64,000 nt of DNA from Oxyruncus cristatus (taxonomy: Eukaryota; Chordata; Aves; Passeriformes; Cotingidae). Below the pieces are notes generated by a model, which did not search any database, was not told the origin of the DNA, and saw nothing but the letters and a program-made list of their open reading frames with translations. The stretch covers positions 646,599 to 710,598 of the forward strand of contig VXAY01005881.1 in assembly GCA_013399855.1 (NCBI GenBank). The letters are read 5' to 3'. This document shows positions 12,000-24,366 of the stretch, piece after piece. Position 1 is the stretch's first letter, and each line of letters opens with the position of its first letter. The position numbers and the translations under genes are program-made.

Positions 12000-14900
12000 A
12001 GTTGGCAACCCTGAATTTTAAACAATTTTGTTAGATTGTTCAGTCTATGCTTATAGAACATAAGAACATAGTTAGGAATATCTTTTCAGAATTTTCAGTG
12101 AGCCAATTTCATGTTTAACTGCTAGAGATCGCTTGAATTTATCTAGACATCAGTATCTAATCGGGTTTAACGCCTCTGCTCTCTGGCTCGTGTTTCAAGA
12201 TGACATTTGGAATAGTCTTCAGTGTTCTGCAAGATTAGGTTTAACTCAAGGCTTATGACATCTGTATGTATTTTTTAGATATGACTCTGTTACCCCCATA
12301 AAAGTAGGTTTCATTAGAAATGGGTGACACAGCAGAGAAGTCAGCAATTGGAGTATCCTGCAATTAATGACTGAATCCATACTCAGCTTCAGAATAAAAA
12401 CACATGAAAGCAGCTATTAAAACCTGAGAAACAGCCTATCATTCTGTATGATGCTTCAGAAGTATTACTCCATATGCTTGTATCATGCCATCAAACATTT
12501 CTGTAAATTTTTCTTGGCAGACCTTCCAAAGGGTATGGCGTGTACTACATGACCAGACAGATAAATATCATCTCACAAACCTTAAGCAAAGCCACAAGAA
12601 CACTCCCTTTCAGACTGAGTTTTACAAAAAATGAGAATTAAAAAGCCCTGTGATATTTTCCCTTCAGTTGTTGCCAACTTTTTTCACGGAGCAGTATGTA
12701 CCAACCAGCTAAATTCATAACCTGTTGATACTTCCCTACCTGGAAAAGCCACAGACAGTCCTGTAAGAATAGTAAAAAACAGACACTGGCACCCATCAGT
12801 ACAAGGCAGAGAATCTCTCCAACATATCAGCAATTACTAGGGAATTAGTAACGTTTTTACACGCTTGGGTTATTATATTTAGCAAGTAATTCCATGCCTT
12901 AAAACAGCATATTAATCTTTGCATTTTTAGCTATTTCCTTTAAAAAACTACTGTAGTGACACTTCTTCAGCTGAAGGCATTTGCCCTCAATGCACTAGCA
13001 GAAACTTCTTTTGCTTGAGTCACAGTTCAAGTTCCAGCAATTGCCAGGATAAGACGTGATCTCATTGGGAAAGTGACCTGGCTGCCACCTAACAAGCTGA
13101 ACAAAGTTACTACGGCACAGCTAACAAAAAGGCTAACAAAACCCACATGATTTCTAACCAAACCTCATCAACAGTTCCTGCAACAAGGGCAAGAAACTTA
13201 TACATCTAGAAGTCTTTTCCTCAGCTGCATATCAAAGTTGTTAACGCTTGCCAAGGAGAAAAAGGGAGCAGAAGTCCGTCCTGATGGCACGTCTAAGGAA
13301 AAACTTGAGTATGGGTCTCACTATATTTGACTCCGTAGAAAGAACACTCAACTTTTTAGCACTGAATTGCTTGTAGTCTGGGCCTATCCAAAACACCTTT
13401 ATAGCAGCACACTCCAAGTGTGTTCTGGATGCTCTGCAGAATAAAAATGCTGTTATTCAATCAAATCGCAATTTAAGGCGAACCCATTCTTGAACATATA
13501 TAATTAATCCTATGGAGTAATTTGTTTCTTTTAATCTGTTTGAACCCTAATTCATCTCCTTCTTTTTTTCTTTGTATATACTTTGTGCTTTTGTGTTGCC
13601 TTTGTTGGTATTATAATAATAGATTACTAACAGAAGTTTAACTCATCTATTATTTCTCTTTTATAACTAATTTGTAGCTACGGTTTTCCACTTTGGATGA
13701 TACATACTTCTTACATTTTGGAATTACTGCCATTTATTTACCACCTCCGTGTGAACCAACACTTCCCATGTCTATTCATGAAAAGTTCTCCACAATTAAA
13801 CCTACTGACAATAGCACACAAGGCTTCCTTCAGCAGCACAGTAAACATAACCAGAAGTAAGGCCCACAGTCCTTCACCGAGATTTTCTGGATCACAAGAA
13901 GCAGGGTGTTCCTCTCTCAAGCACCCATGAAGAGTGAGGAAGTTTTACCCACAGTCCTCACCTGAGTTGGCCTTAGTGCCGAACAACTAAGGAATTACTT
14001 AAGGACATAATGGTGAAATGCCCTATGAGCTATGAAGGCAGCAAAGTCCTGCCCTTCTGCTCCTACCCTGTCACAGCTGTGACCTGCTAGAACTGTTGGT
14101 CAATCTGGCCCCAAAAACAGCATTGGCCAGCCTTAATTGGGTATTGTGTCTGCTCTAGGGACATTAATAGTTTGCACTATAAATACTGCTACCATAAAAA
14201 TCCAGTGTATTGTTCTATATGTATATTTAGATGAAGCGCTAAGAGACCTCGGAAAAACAAAAGGTAAATTAAAGTTACCTTTCCCCCATGCCACAGATTC
14301 TGTATAATAGGAAAAGCTTTTTCCATGGGACTCGGAGATTGCTTTTCGTCTCTACTGAACAGTTCACAAGCATCCCTTAAAAGCCCACTGTAGCTATATT
14401 GGCCTTGAAAAACTCACATTACTGAGATCAGTGTGTCCAATTCTGCTACAAAGTGTGGAAGTGCACTTTGTACGCCAAGGATGGATGTGATGGGTTGCTA
14501 ACACATCCAGTTTAAGTGGAGAAGGTGAGAAGCAGAGCTCCGTATTCATCTAATGTAGACGGACCAATCTTCTGAGGCCGCCCATTCAGTCCACAGTATT
14601 TGTTCTGATTTTGGTTACTCACCACCATGCAAGAGACTCAACTGTCTTCCTCCCTTCAGTACGTAGTTAAATGTGACACATTCTAGAAGTTTTATTTTGC
14701 TTTTTATCAGAAACTCCAGAATTGCTACTCATCAAGTAAGATACTCAAAATTCCAGGTTTCAGCCAATACAAAGATGTTATGAATAACATACCCTCTCTA
14801 TTTGCCTTGGATTTTTATGTCATCCATTAAGGGACATCACCTAAATACCGAGTGTAGAATTGAGACGATCAGCAGCAGCTCTCCACACTGCTGTGAGAGC

Positions 14901-15591
14901 ACACCAAGTAAGGAGGAGAGAGTTTTGCCTCCCCATGGGAAACCTGAGAGCCACTCTGTCTCAGAAAAAGAAAACAGCCTCCTGGTCTCTAGAGACTAAA
15001 TCTATTACTGCAGTCTGCTTCCATCTTCAAGACAAGAGTCTGGAGAAAGCATTCACATTAAGTATGATTTTTTTTTCCAAAAAGCTGATAATCAACACAA
15101 AGCTTCACATTCCAAGGCTTAACCTACCAGCTGACAGAAGCTTAAGAATGTTGTATTGTCAGATTTCTCATGTATTTTCAATCCATTTGGTACTGCCCAG
15201 TATATTGGCCTAAATGGGCAATTAATCTAATCCAGTACAGCAATTGCTATATGGTTTTTTCCCTCTAAACATAGACCAATATAGAATTATAAAAGGTGTT
15301 AAAATCATTTGAATTTGATGTAACTGTGTTTGAAGGTCGCTGAAGAGCACACACTACTCCCTCCCTCTCCATTCCACAAAAGTGTGCTTTGTTTTCCCAT
15401 AATTAATTTCTATTTCATAACTAAGCTTTTACATAGCTTATTACTCAGAAAAGAATACTCAAGTCTGTGGGGTTTAAATTGGTCTTTTCAACAGTTAGAA
15501 CTATTGAAATAAGACAGTAAAATATCCTGATTTCAAGAGTAAGACGCATAACTCAGAGTTCAAGCAGTAAAGCAATTCATCTTCAACAGAA

Positions 15592-15660
15592 CAGCACCTC
15601 TGAATCAGTACCTCTGAAAACAAAGCACCTCTGAAAACAGCCCCTCTGAAAACAAAGCTC
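15592..15660. repeat. Short tandem repeat of an ACCTCTGAAAACAA-type unit
   Basis: Four degenerate copies of a unit of roughly 15-18 bases: AGCACCTCTGAATC, AGTACCTCTGAAAACAA, AGCACCTCTGAAAAC and AGCCCCTCTGAAAACAA. The first copy is the most diverged. No coding or RNA role is apparent. Confidence 0.85.
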
Positions 15661-16129
15661 TAAATTCTGACAATCATCCTAAAATATTTAACACTGAATC
15701 TCTTCCGAGACCTGTGTTAGAACTCAATAGAAAAGACCCATCATCTGCTCACAAAATAAATGCAAATCCTTACAAGGCTGGGTAACCATAATATGGCTCC
15801 AGGCATATCTTTAGTTCTTTCTTACTATCACCTCCTATGAGAATCACCATATTCCCTGATGCTCGGGGAAAGCTCTTTAAATGACTGCTTTTTCCAGTCT
15901 CTTCCAACACACACAGTTCTAAGCATCACCTCATTTTCCTCTCACGTTTAACACTTCCATTAATGACTAAGAGCAAGAGTTCACATTTCAGTGCATTAAT
16001 ACAATCAACTCACAGCTCGTGATTTTCACGTTGTTTTGTAGTTTATAAAAACTAAACAACAAGCCCGATAAATAAATTAACACTGTACCCTGCCAAGGTA
16101 AAGTCAGAAAGAATTATTTACAGTCTATT

Positions 16130-16400
16130 CTTGAAAGGGAGTAGCTCATTTATGATTAAGCCTACACCAGTGCTACCCACAGCAGACCCTCTGTGCTTTG
16201 GCGTTACGTTCACACTGGACACACCTCCAAGATGGCAGCACTTTTGATTCCCCAATTCACAACACACGTATTTGGATGACAAATTAACCTTCAGTTTGAA
16301 GCACGTTATCATCTCCAAAAGGCCAAAACGAGGAAACCTGAATTTAGCTTCCTTCTCTCGCTGACACGACACATCACTCAGTCTTTTGGTGTGCCCTTAA
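16130..16400. promoter_or_regulatory. Local CpG cluster with a YY1-like site
   Basis: Seven CpG dinucleotides occur within 16202-16368, against a CpG-poor background. At 16227-16239 is CCAAGATGGCAGC, close to the YY1 consensus CAAGATGGCNGC. The segment is too short and too A+T-rich to be a CpG island. An open minus-strand frame of 84 codons covers 16118-16372 but has no recognised domain. It could be an old regulatory element, a small unmethylated spot, or coincidence. Confidence 0.2.
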
Positions 16401-18597
16401 TTTTTTACTCATGTTTTTGGAATCACCCTTGGGACATGTGCTTCCTTGCAGAAGTACAACGACCAGCACAATGGCTTTATCTCAACAGCGACCTCCAAGT
16501 AGCAGGTCAAAATAAAGTTTCAGGACAAAACACTGAAGAGATAAAAGGCATTTCTCAGCCCAAAATCAAAACCAAATTATTTTTATGGATTATGTTAATT
16601 CACACCAGGAAAAAGGACAGCTATTTTTTACTGGTGTGAGGCATCATATATGCAATATTTGACTTTTACTATTTCTTACAAGAATCCACTTCAGCCACTT
16701 ACTTATCTTGCCTAAGCTAGAGGGTCTAAAAAAATGCAAAACGGTATCTTAAAATTCATCTCAGTCTCACCCTTAGAGAAATTAAATAAAATGGTCCAGC
16801 CTTCCTTCACTAGCGGTGTTTTTTTACCCTTTGTGCTGATTTCCATGAACTCTTCTCACCTCCTGTTCTGTCACCTCTTTCTCAAAAGTCTCAAAAGGGA
16901 TATTCCACACTTTCTGCTATATCACATCTTAACACAGTACAAGCTCCCTCAGCTGATCACTCAGAAGCCATCCCAGCTGCGCCCAAGAAAAATATGTCAG
17001 TCTTGGACTTGGTCAGATGGAGTTCTTGAGAAATTAGATTTGCAAATACTTTTTCAGTTGTGATTAAACAGACAATAAGTCTAACACTAACCCACAGGGC
17101 ACTGCTACAGAAATGAAACTTAAATCAGACTTTTTGGTTTCCTTTATTTGCATAAAAATATTACTTCTTGACTTGTAAGACCTTGTATATGTTTGCGAGA
17201 GGGCTAGTCATCTCTGCAATAATAAAGCAGCATGTCCAGTCAATCACACATTACTGCTGTAAATCAAATAAAAAAGGGTTTCATGCTTACAATGTGGAAA
17301 GATACACCAAACGCAGAGGTCAGAACCTAAGAAGAGGAAAAAAATTGAGAAGAGATAGAGGAATCACTTAAAGGAGCATGTGCAGTTATAAAACAGCTAT
17401 TGCTTTTCTGTGGTAATCAAGTCGTTTGAGGGGCCCATTATTATTAAGAAAAACAATCTTGAAACTCTGAAGAGATGAATAATTTCAGCAGGTAGAATCT
17501 TTCTCTGAAAACTCCAGAAATACGTTTTTTATTATGTATTATCCATTGTGAGTTCAGTTTAATGTTTTCCAGCCATTCAAGTGTAAGAAAGTCATGTGGC
17601 TCTTGATACCCATGAATCCCACTTAAGTGAATATTTGGTAGTTAGGGAAGCTTGGGCATCATTAGCTTATGCAATGAAAACTAAAAAACCTTAGAGGTAA
17701 AAGAGGTTGAATCTCCACGTATGGGTTGTCTCCCCAGCAGATATTTAGGGAGACAGTATATGGAGTAAGGCAACTACAGAGGGTCCTTCTCATGGAACCT
17801 TGTTTCTGCACGCTGGGAACCAGTATTCTAGAAATTACTACTCATAAGACCTGCAGAAGAATCAACATACCTTTACTGGCAAACATGTTTGTCTCCAAAG
17901 GGCTGCCCTGGACGAAGCCAGGGTGGAAGTGTGTTTGTCAGATTGCCTTTTTCTTTTTTAACTGCCTTACAATTATTTCTTGCCATGCCTGCTGATGATC
18001 TTTGGAGTAAAGCTGTGCCTCAAACGGTGTCCTTTCATCAACTGTCTCCCAACAAATCAATATGTGGTGTGAGAGATGTGGGCAGCATCTTTCGAGAGAA
18101 ACAAATTGCCATTGTAACTTATAACATGCAATTAGTCATGCAAAATGAAATGCTCTGGAAATACAGTCTGCTTTATAAGTGCTTCATTGTGAAGGAGTAG
18201 ATGGTGCTTCAAAATGCTGGTGGGGCAATAAGTTCTTCTTTGTCAACATAATATTCCCATATGTAATTAGAGGATTGTGTGGAAGCTGACCACTTTACTT
18301 TGTTCTATCAAGGAAATGAACCACTAGCATTAAAAATACCATGACAAAACATTGAGTTTCAACTACGAAATGAAGAATAATTCCAGTCACAAAGTTACTT
18401 TCACTGCTTGTCTCTGGCATATTTTATTTTTGCTCTTTAACCAAAATCAAACCTTTTCCCAAACCTTGGAGAAACAAATAAATAAAAATTAACTTAAAAA
18501 AAATAAGAAAAGAGGGTCAATCATTCAAGTATCTTTCTGTTTATAAAGTAAACAAGAAGAATCAGTTTAATTGCATTTAAAAAATTCAGGATGAGGT
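16401..18597. other. No gene recognised
   Basis: Open frames of up to 109 codons (16734-17063, plus) carry no motif I recognise. No repeat apart from the CR1 remnant to the right. Confidence 0.7.
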
Positions 18598-18796
18598 CTA
18601 GAAAAAACTTGCTGCCACTAAAGCTTCTGACACACTAGGATAAGGCTGCCAAAAGAGGTCATATAACCTCCCATACTGTCCTTACACGTGCCTAAAGATT
18701 TTTGACAGCTCCAGAGAAGACCTGTGCCAGTGCAGAGCATTGGTCTCAGTTTCTTCTCAAAGTACTTTTCAGCCTGACATATCTATTATTCTCTGC
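18598..18796 (+). mobile_element. Ancient degenerate CR1 3' fragment
   Basis: An old plus-strand CR1 tail identified by its ordered landmarks. GAAAAAACTTGCTGCC (18601-18616) corresponds to the CR1 'gaaaaacttcttta' region. ACACTAGGATAAGGCTGCC (18632-18650) corresponds to 'acactggaacaggctgccc'. GCATTGGTCTCAGTTTCTTC (18738-18757) corresponds to 'ggttggactagatgatctc'. A terminal CCTGACATATCTATTATTC (18773-18791) corresponds to 'cctaacattctatgattc'. Spacing agrees with CR1 but individual bases have diverged heavily, so this insertion is much older than the copies at 7705 and 55553. It has no coding capacity. Confidence 0.6.
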
Positions 18797-21700
18797 TCAT
18801 ACGCACCCCAGCTCTATAAGTACATTACCAGGCTGACAGGGCTTGGCATAAGTATAGGGTGCTGTCAAAATACTAATACGTGCAGAACCAGAGCTTTTCT
18901 TTAACACTCCGTGGTTTTTCATTATTAAGACATGGATGAGGTCTCTATGCACTTCAGTTTCCTGAGGTCATTATAGCATCTTTTTGATTAACTGATCAGT
19001 GCTGCTCAGGTTTTTTTGCAAATAAAGACCTTCCTGAGTAATGTGAAATGCAGTTTTCATTCCTGGTGAACACAATGCATAAGAAAAGGAGCTTAAAACA
19101 AGTTATTTATTTTAGTAAAACAAGGAAGAATGAGTTACAACTGTGTTAACCGTCACTTCAATAAATTATAGGAAATGTTATGGAATGAGAAATTGGAAAA
19201 AAAAAAAAAACAGAACAGCAATCCAGACACTGGGCAAAGAGACTATCTTCAAAAGGTAGCGAATACTAAATACCATGCTGGTTACTACTTTGTCATCCTC
19301 TCTCAGAAATCAAAAATCTTTCCACAACTAACATCACCCAGTCGGAAGATACACAAAAACATAGGAAAATGGTACTTGGAACGGAAGTGTTTATATTTTA
19401 GCCATATTTTAGGCCTTCCCCCCCAAACTGATGTGAGTATCCAGTTTGACTGTTATTTTATTTTTAACTACAGTCATAAACTAAGCTGATGCCCTCAGGG
19501 AGATCTCTATAGCTGGCCCACCTAATACTATTCCTGGTCAGTATAGCATGACTGTTCCCTTCAATAGATACTCCCTAGTTTGCTCCATTACCCACGAAAT
19601 CACATTTTTCGACTAGCCTGAGATAAAAATCAGGTATCAGTCATGAGATCTGATGGAAAAATATACTTTATGTAACCAGTCTTTTATGCTCAAGAAATAA
19701 AAGATATCACTTCTCTATTGCGTACTCAAAATGTAAAAGGTCAGCACAAGCAAATTTAAAGCCTTTCCAAGGGACACAAAAATGGTAAAACTTCTAAGCA
19801 TTTCAGAATCTGCAGGGTGAATACTGGGAGCATAACCTTCCCATCTGAAATAAAACCATTTTAATTTTGAAATTTCAAAGTGTTTGTTGCTTTTTTTTTT
19901 CCCCTTCTCTTACCAATGTCTGCCAACAAGTGTGTGTAGGCAAGAGGGCCATCAGGGAGGCTGTTACATGAGTAGTCAATCATTTATCTCTCATTGCTGC
20001 TGAAACACTTTGGTACTGAATATGTCACACAATTGTAGTGGGCTTGTTCTGATTCCCAGTTTGTTTTGTTTGACAGTTCACGTGAGCAGGATTTCACCTA
20101 ACTAGAAGTCCTGCCAATTCTAATCATGCAAAAGGAGCAAGGCAAGCTTGACACGCTTTAGAAAGAAAACAAGTTCTGTGAAGATGTTACAATCAGATTA
20201 GCTTTCACAGAGTAAGCAATAACATCCCTGAAACTTCTGGTTTTTTAAAGTCTAAACACAGGAGGGATACACCTAAACTCAATTTCAGACTACACATGAC
20301 CCTGCATTACAGGGTGGTCTTGCTTCCTTCTCACTGCAGCACATGGTATTTCTTTCCCTTATTGCATAATATATGTTAAACCATCTCTGGTGGTTGCTGT
20401 TTGCTGTACATTCACACAAAGGATTACTAATACTCTTAGACCAAAATCAGGCTGCTTGTGCCACAAGCCCGCACTTATAAAAATGAGCAGCAACAGACAC
20501 TTTATTATTTCCTTAACCATGTGAGAGAAAAGCAGAAAGACTGGACAAAGCTTTATCTCTACAAAAATAGATACACACACACACAGACTTTTTTGCCAAT
20601 ATGGACAAAGGCTCAGGAAATTTCCAAGGGAAAAATACTAAATTCTTTCCTCAAAATGTGGTGTAATATGCCCTGCTCTTCTCTTGGGATTAAAAAACAA
20701 TTTCTGTGTGGCATTTAAATTCAGTGGGTCTTGTTGCTCCTCTAATTTTAGAAACTACAAACATCTATCCTCATCTGAAGCCTTTTCTTCCTGTAATACT
20801 GAGAGATTTATCCTCCTCTCTCCCTAGCTCTGAATTATGTCTAATTTTTGATGAGCATGTCCTTCCTATTCAGTCTGCTTCCTTGTTTTAGTTTGTTGCA
20901 TCAAATTTCAGCAAATTCACCCCTCTCCTTAACAGAGCCACATTTCATCTCTCCTGTCTCACTAAAGACTAAAAAAAAAAAAAAAATCCCACAATAAACA
21001 ATCAAGGTTTATTTTGCTTTTTCAAACTAAACCAGTGTCAGCTCTTTCTTCATTCTCCATCTTCACCTCTGTCCCAGCTCCCCAGGGAACCAGCTGCCCA
21101 CATACCTACACGCCACTGTCAGTATATTTGGAAAACCATTGACCTCAGGTTAGAATGCACTGCACAGCTCTCCATGCTCAGTATTCATATTTACTCTCAA
21201 TTATCTTTAAAACAGATTTGTTTACACAGCCAGCTGTATGTTGCAAGCTGCACAGTTGTTGCTTGCATCCAGCCTAGAGCCACTTTCTCACAAAGGTTTC
21301 TGCTGCCCCTTTGCCCACACAGTTATTTAGTGCTATGGGGATGAATGTCAGCTGCAATCCCTCTGACCACCATCCCCCTCTTGTGCTGCAAACTGATGAA
21401 TCCTAATAAAAATATCTCAGAGCATTTTACAGTCTGTGAAAGTCACTTTCATGTTGCTTCATCTAGTGCTCTCTCTTAACAAGCACTTCAGATTGGATGA
21501 TGGTAGTAGAAGGTTTTACTCAAATACAAGTAGTACCCATTTTCCAGACTTATTAAATCACAAAGCACTTGATTCATCTCCAAGGATTAGGTCCAAAATA
21601 TCCTCTGGCTATATTGACCATTCAACAAATTGCATTATCAGAACAACATTACACTAGAGTAGCTCGAAAAGCCTGCTTTCCTTGGATTTTGCATAGTTAT

Positions 21701-24263
21701 AATCCCAATCAATATTGAAGTGATTCAAATCCCTCATGATCAACCTCCAAGGTTTCTTTAAGGAACTTTTTTTATAGGTACAAACATTTCGCAAATGTTT
21801 TTTGTGAACCACCCTCAGGGTCTCTAACAACCACCAGTGACATGTGTTGTGTCCCATAAAACACTTGGGTTTGTATCCTAAATCTCAAAACCCTAGACCT
21901 TTCCTGGTTGGGTGGCCTGATATTACATCCCTTAAAATGTTCATCCATTCAAAACTGCATGGGAGAGAACTTCCTTTGAAACATCAAAAACAAGAAACAA
22001 AATCCAGCGCTATATTAAGTATTTCAGTCAGAACATTTTAATTCTTAAAATAAAATGCCTTTTCCTGACCAAAAAGAGTCTAAGTCTGCCTCTAACCGGG
22101 AGGCTGGTATTTCATTTCCTTATTTTAACAGATTCAAACTTCTAACAGGAAGAAAATCTATGGTCTCTGTACCCCACAACCAAAGAGAAACATTATATCC
22201 CTTTTAGTGCCTCATTTTCAGAAATGTTTCTTTTAACATCTGTTTCTAGAAAACTATGCCATGAAAATACATACTGTCATTCAATTTTGTACCTTGATGT
22301 AGGTCTACAGTATGACCTCTACCACATCCCCCAAATTGAGGTTAATTAGAATCTGTCTACTGCAGGGGTTAAGTAAGTTAAAATCCAATGGAATTTCTAT
22401 TTGATGCACTCAAAAGTGTGATAAATCGAGAGAAAAGGCAGGGGCACCTGAAGGGTGCACTAATTTCAATCAACTCTTTTCAAGTGTGTGAATGCCAGAG
22501 AATGATTTGATCTCAAATTTCATCATATGTGTGAGTATTGCTTTATTGTGAACATTTACATTAGTAGTTTAATCCCTTTAGGAAAAGAATACTGGAAATT
22601 GGTTTCAAAATGTTCCCTTCATTAAATCTGTTGCAATTTCTTTTGAAATAAAAGGCACAGTCTGAGGTAGTGAGAACCTCACAGACGAACTGTTAGAAAC
22701 ATTAGATAAGGACCTCTCAACCCTTAGAAGGAAAGAAATTGTGCTGAGCATTTCCCAGCTGAATAGTTTGCAACGTATTAACATTATTTGGTGGAATAGA
22801 ATTTTAAGTAAAGGCTGGCAACGTGTACCACATGTTTAAAGGAAATCAGCTACAAAATGAAGAGCTTAAAATGTGGGAGGAAACCACATCCATACACATC
22901 CACTCATGTTTTTTTTTCAGAGCTGTCTTTTCTGCCCTTTAGGGTAGTTTATTCACAGTATTTCACTGTGATGGGAGACAGAATGGTGTTGTACCACCAT
23001 GAGAAATGTTTGTGTTTCAGCACGCTCCCCATCTCACAAGAAATCAATACCTAGGAGAATCTTACATCTCACCCACTCAGTGTGTCCCACATTGGCAGCA
23101 GAGATGTGGATTGCTCTTTTCACTGTTGTGTAAAAATCAGCAACCTATCCGAGCAATGCAGGCACCTGCACTGGGTACAAGACCAGATGCCAGTTGTAGA
23201 GTTCCCTTCTGCAAATAGTTCTTTGGAGGAACCTCTTGTGGAAAGAAGAATTTGGTCCAATAGAATTTGCTTTAATTAAACTCATTCATGCTTTCTTCAG
23301 TCCCAGGACATGTGTTACAAGCAGTTAATGTGGCCTGGTTTGCTAAGTGACCTGCTTGTTTCTATGTCCTCAATCTTCCCCAAACCACATGAACAGCCAA
23401 TTATTAGGTTATTAGAAATATCTATGGTTTCAACATTAAACAATTTCAAATTATCTAACATCTGCTGTACAGGACAAACATCCAGGTAGGGACTACTGTC
23501 AGTTAGTTGAGGTACTAGCTACAACATCACAATTTATGAGGATAAGGCTCTAATCCCTTCCCTGAAATTGCTGTATTCCTAAACTTGATTCTGCTGGATG
23601 CCAGGATATTTTGGGGTGGCTCTCTCCTTGGTTTAGTTTTTGTGAGAACTAGAGAAAGTTTTGTTCAAGTTGGTCTATTCTATGAAATTGTTGAATTCAC
23701 ACTTTTAAATCACAGAACACTTCATGTAAAGTTTCCAAACACATCTAAAGGAAAAACATTTCAAACACTTTAAAAAGCTTCTTCCATAAGTACGAATTAA
23801 GGATAAACATCTTACAGAAATAATTGGCTTTTCTATTCAGCAGTCTAGCGTGCTGAATTAAAAGCACAATGATACTGAAGAGATGACATAGTTAATGCAT
23901 ACTGGGTTGATGAAATGTCCTTTTGTCTTCTCTACTCAAATATCTAATCATCTTGTTTTTCTGTGCAAACCACTTATGTATTATTAGATCAGAATTAATT
24001 TAAAAAAGACATCTGACAAAAATGAATATCTGACCCACACAGAAAAGTTACCAAAAAAGACTTAAGTACTAATTTGTGAATAAGATGACACTGGGCCGTA
24101 GCAGATTGATGTACAAAGGAGGAGTATTTGGTTCCGCCTTCAAAAAAAAAAAAGTAACTTACAGAGGCAATATTATAAGGAGTAACACACAGGCAGCCTT
24201 AAAATCCTCCAGTTTCACTGCTGTGGTAATGTTTTGGAAATAGGAAAGTAGGAGTATACTTAC
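18797..24263. other. No gene recognised
   Basis: A-runs at 19197-19210, 20971-20986 and 24142-24153. The longest frame is 104 codons (19175-19489, plus), of unremarkable composition. The right end adjoins the low-confidence exon candidate. Confidence 0.7.
20573..20585. repeat. Short (AC)n microsatellite
   Basis: About six and a half AC units. Too short to be notable except as a possible polymorphic marker. Confidence 0.85.
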
Positions 24264-24366
24264 ATTAGCAACAACCACCATACTGGTGACCTGATACAGC
24301 CAGAATGAGAGAGAATTAATAAACCATCGGAAAGTTCCCATGTCATGTACCTCTGTTGCCTCTTTA
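24264..24366 (-). CDS. Candidate internal exon of an unidentified membrane-type peptide (103 bp)
   Basis: On the minus strand the segment starts after a reasonable acceptor (TGTCCTCTTTGCTATTAG) and ends before a consensus donor, GTAAGT (24258-24263 on the complement). It reads open for 34 codons: a polar start (KEATEVHDMG), then a hydrophobic run (FRWFINSLSFWLYQ and VTSMVVVAN) that could be a membrane segment. Phases would be 2 in and 0 out, so it cannot directly follow the candidate at 61776-61896. A second acceptor-like TATCAG inside would give a 27-bp exon instead. No family is recognised. Dozens of GTAAGT sites are expected by chance in both strands of this window, so confidence is low. 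Confidence 0.13.

Larger units (their letters stand above)
10353..15591. other. No gene recognised
   Basis: Contains the homopolymers and the gap listed separately. The longest frame, 14860-15213 (plus, 117 codons), resembles no known protein. A+T-rich throughout; no promoter or RNA gene found. Confidence 0.7.
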
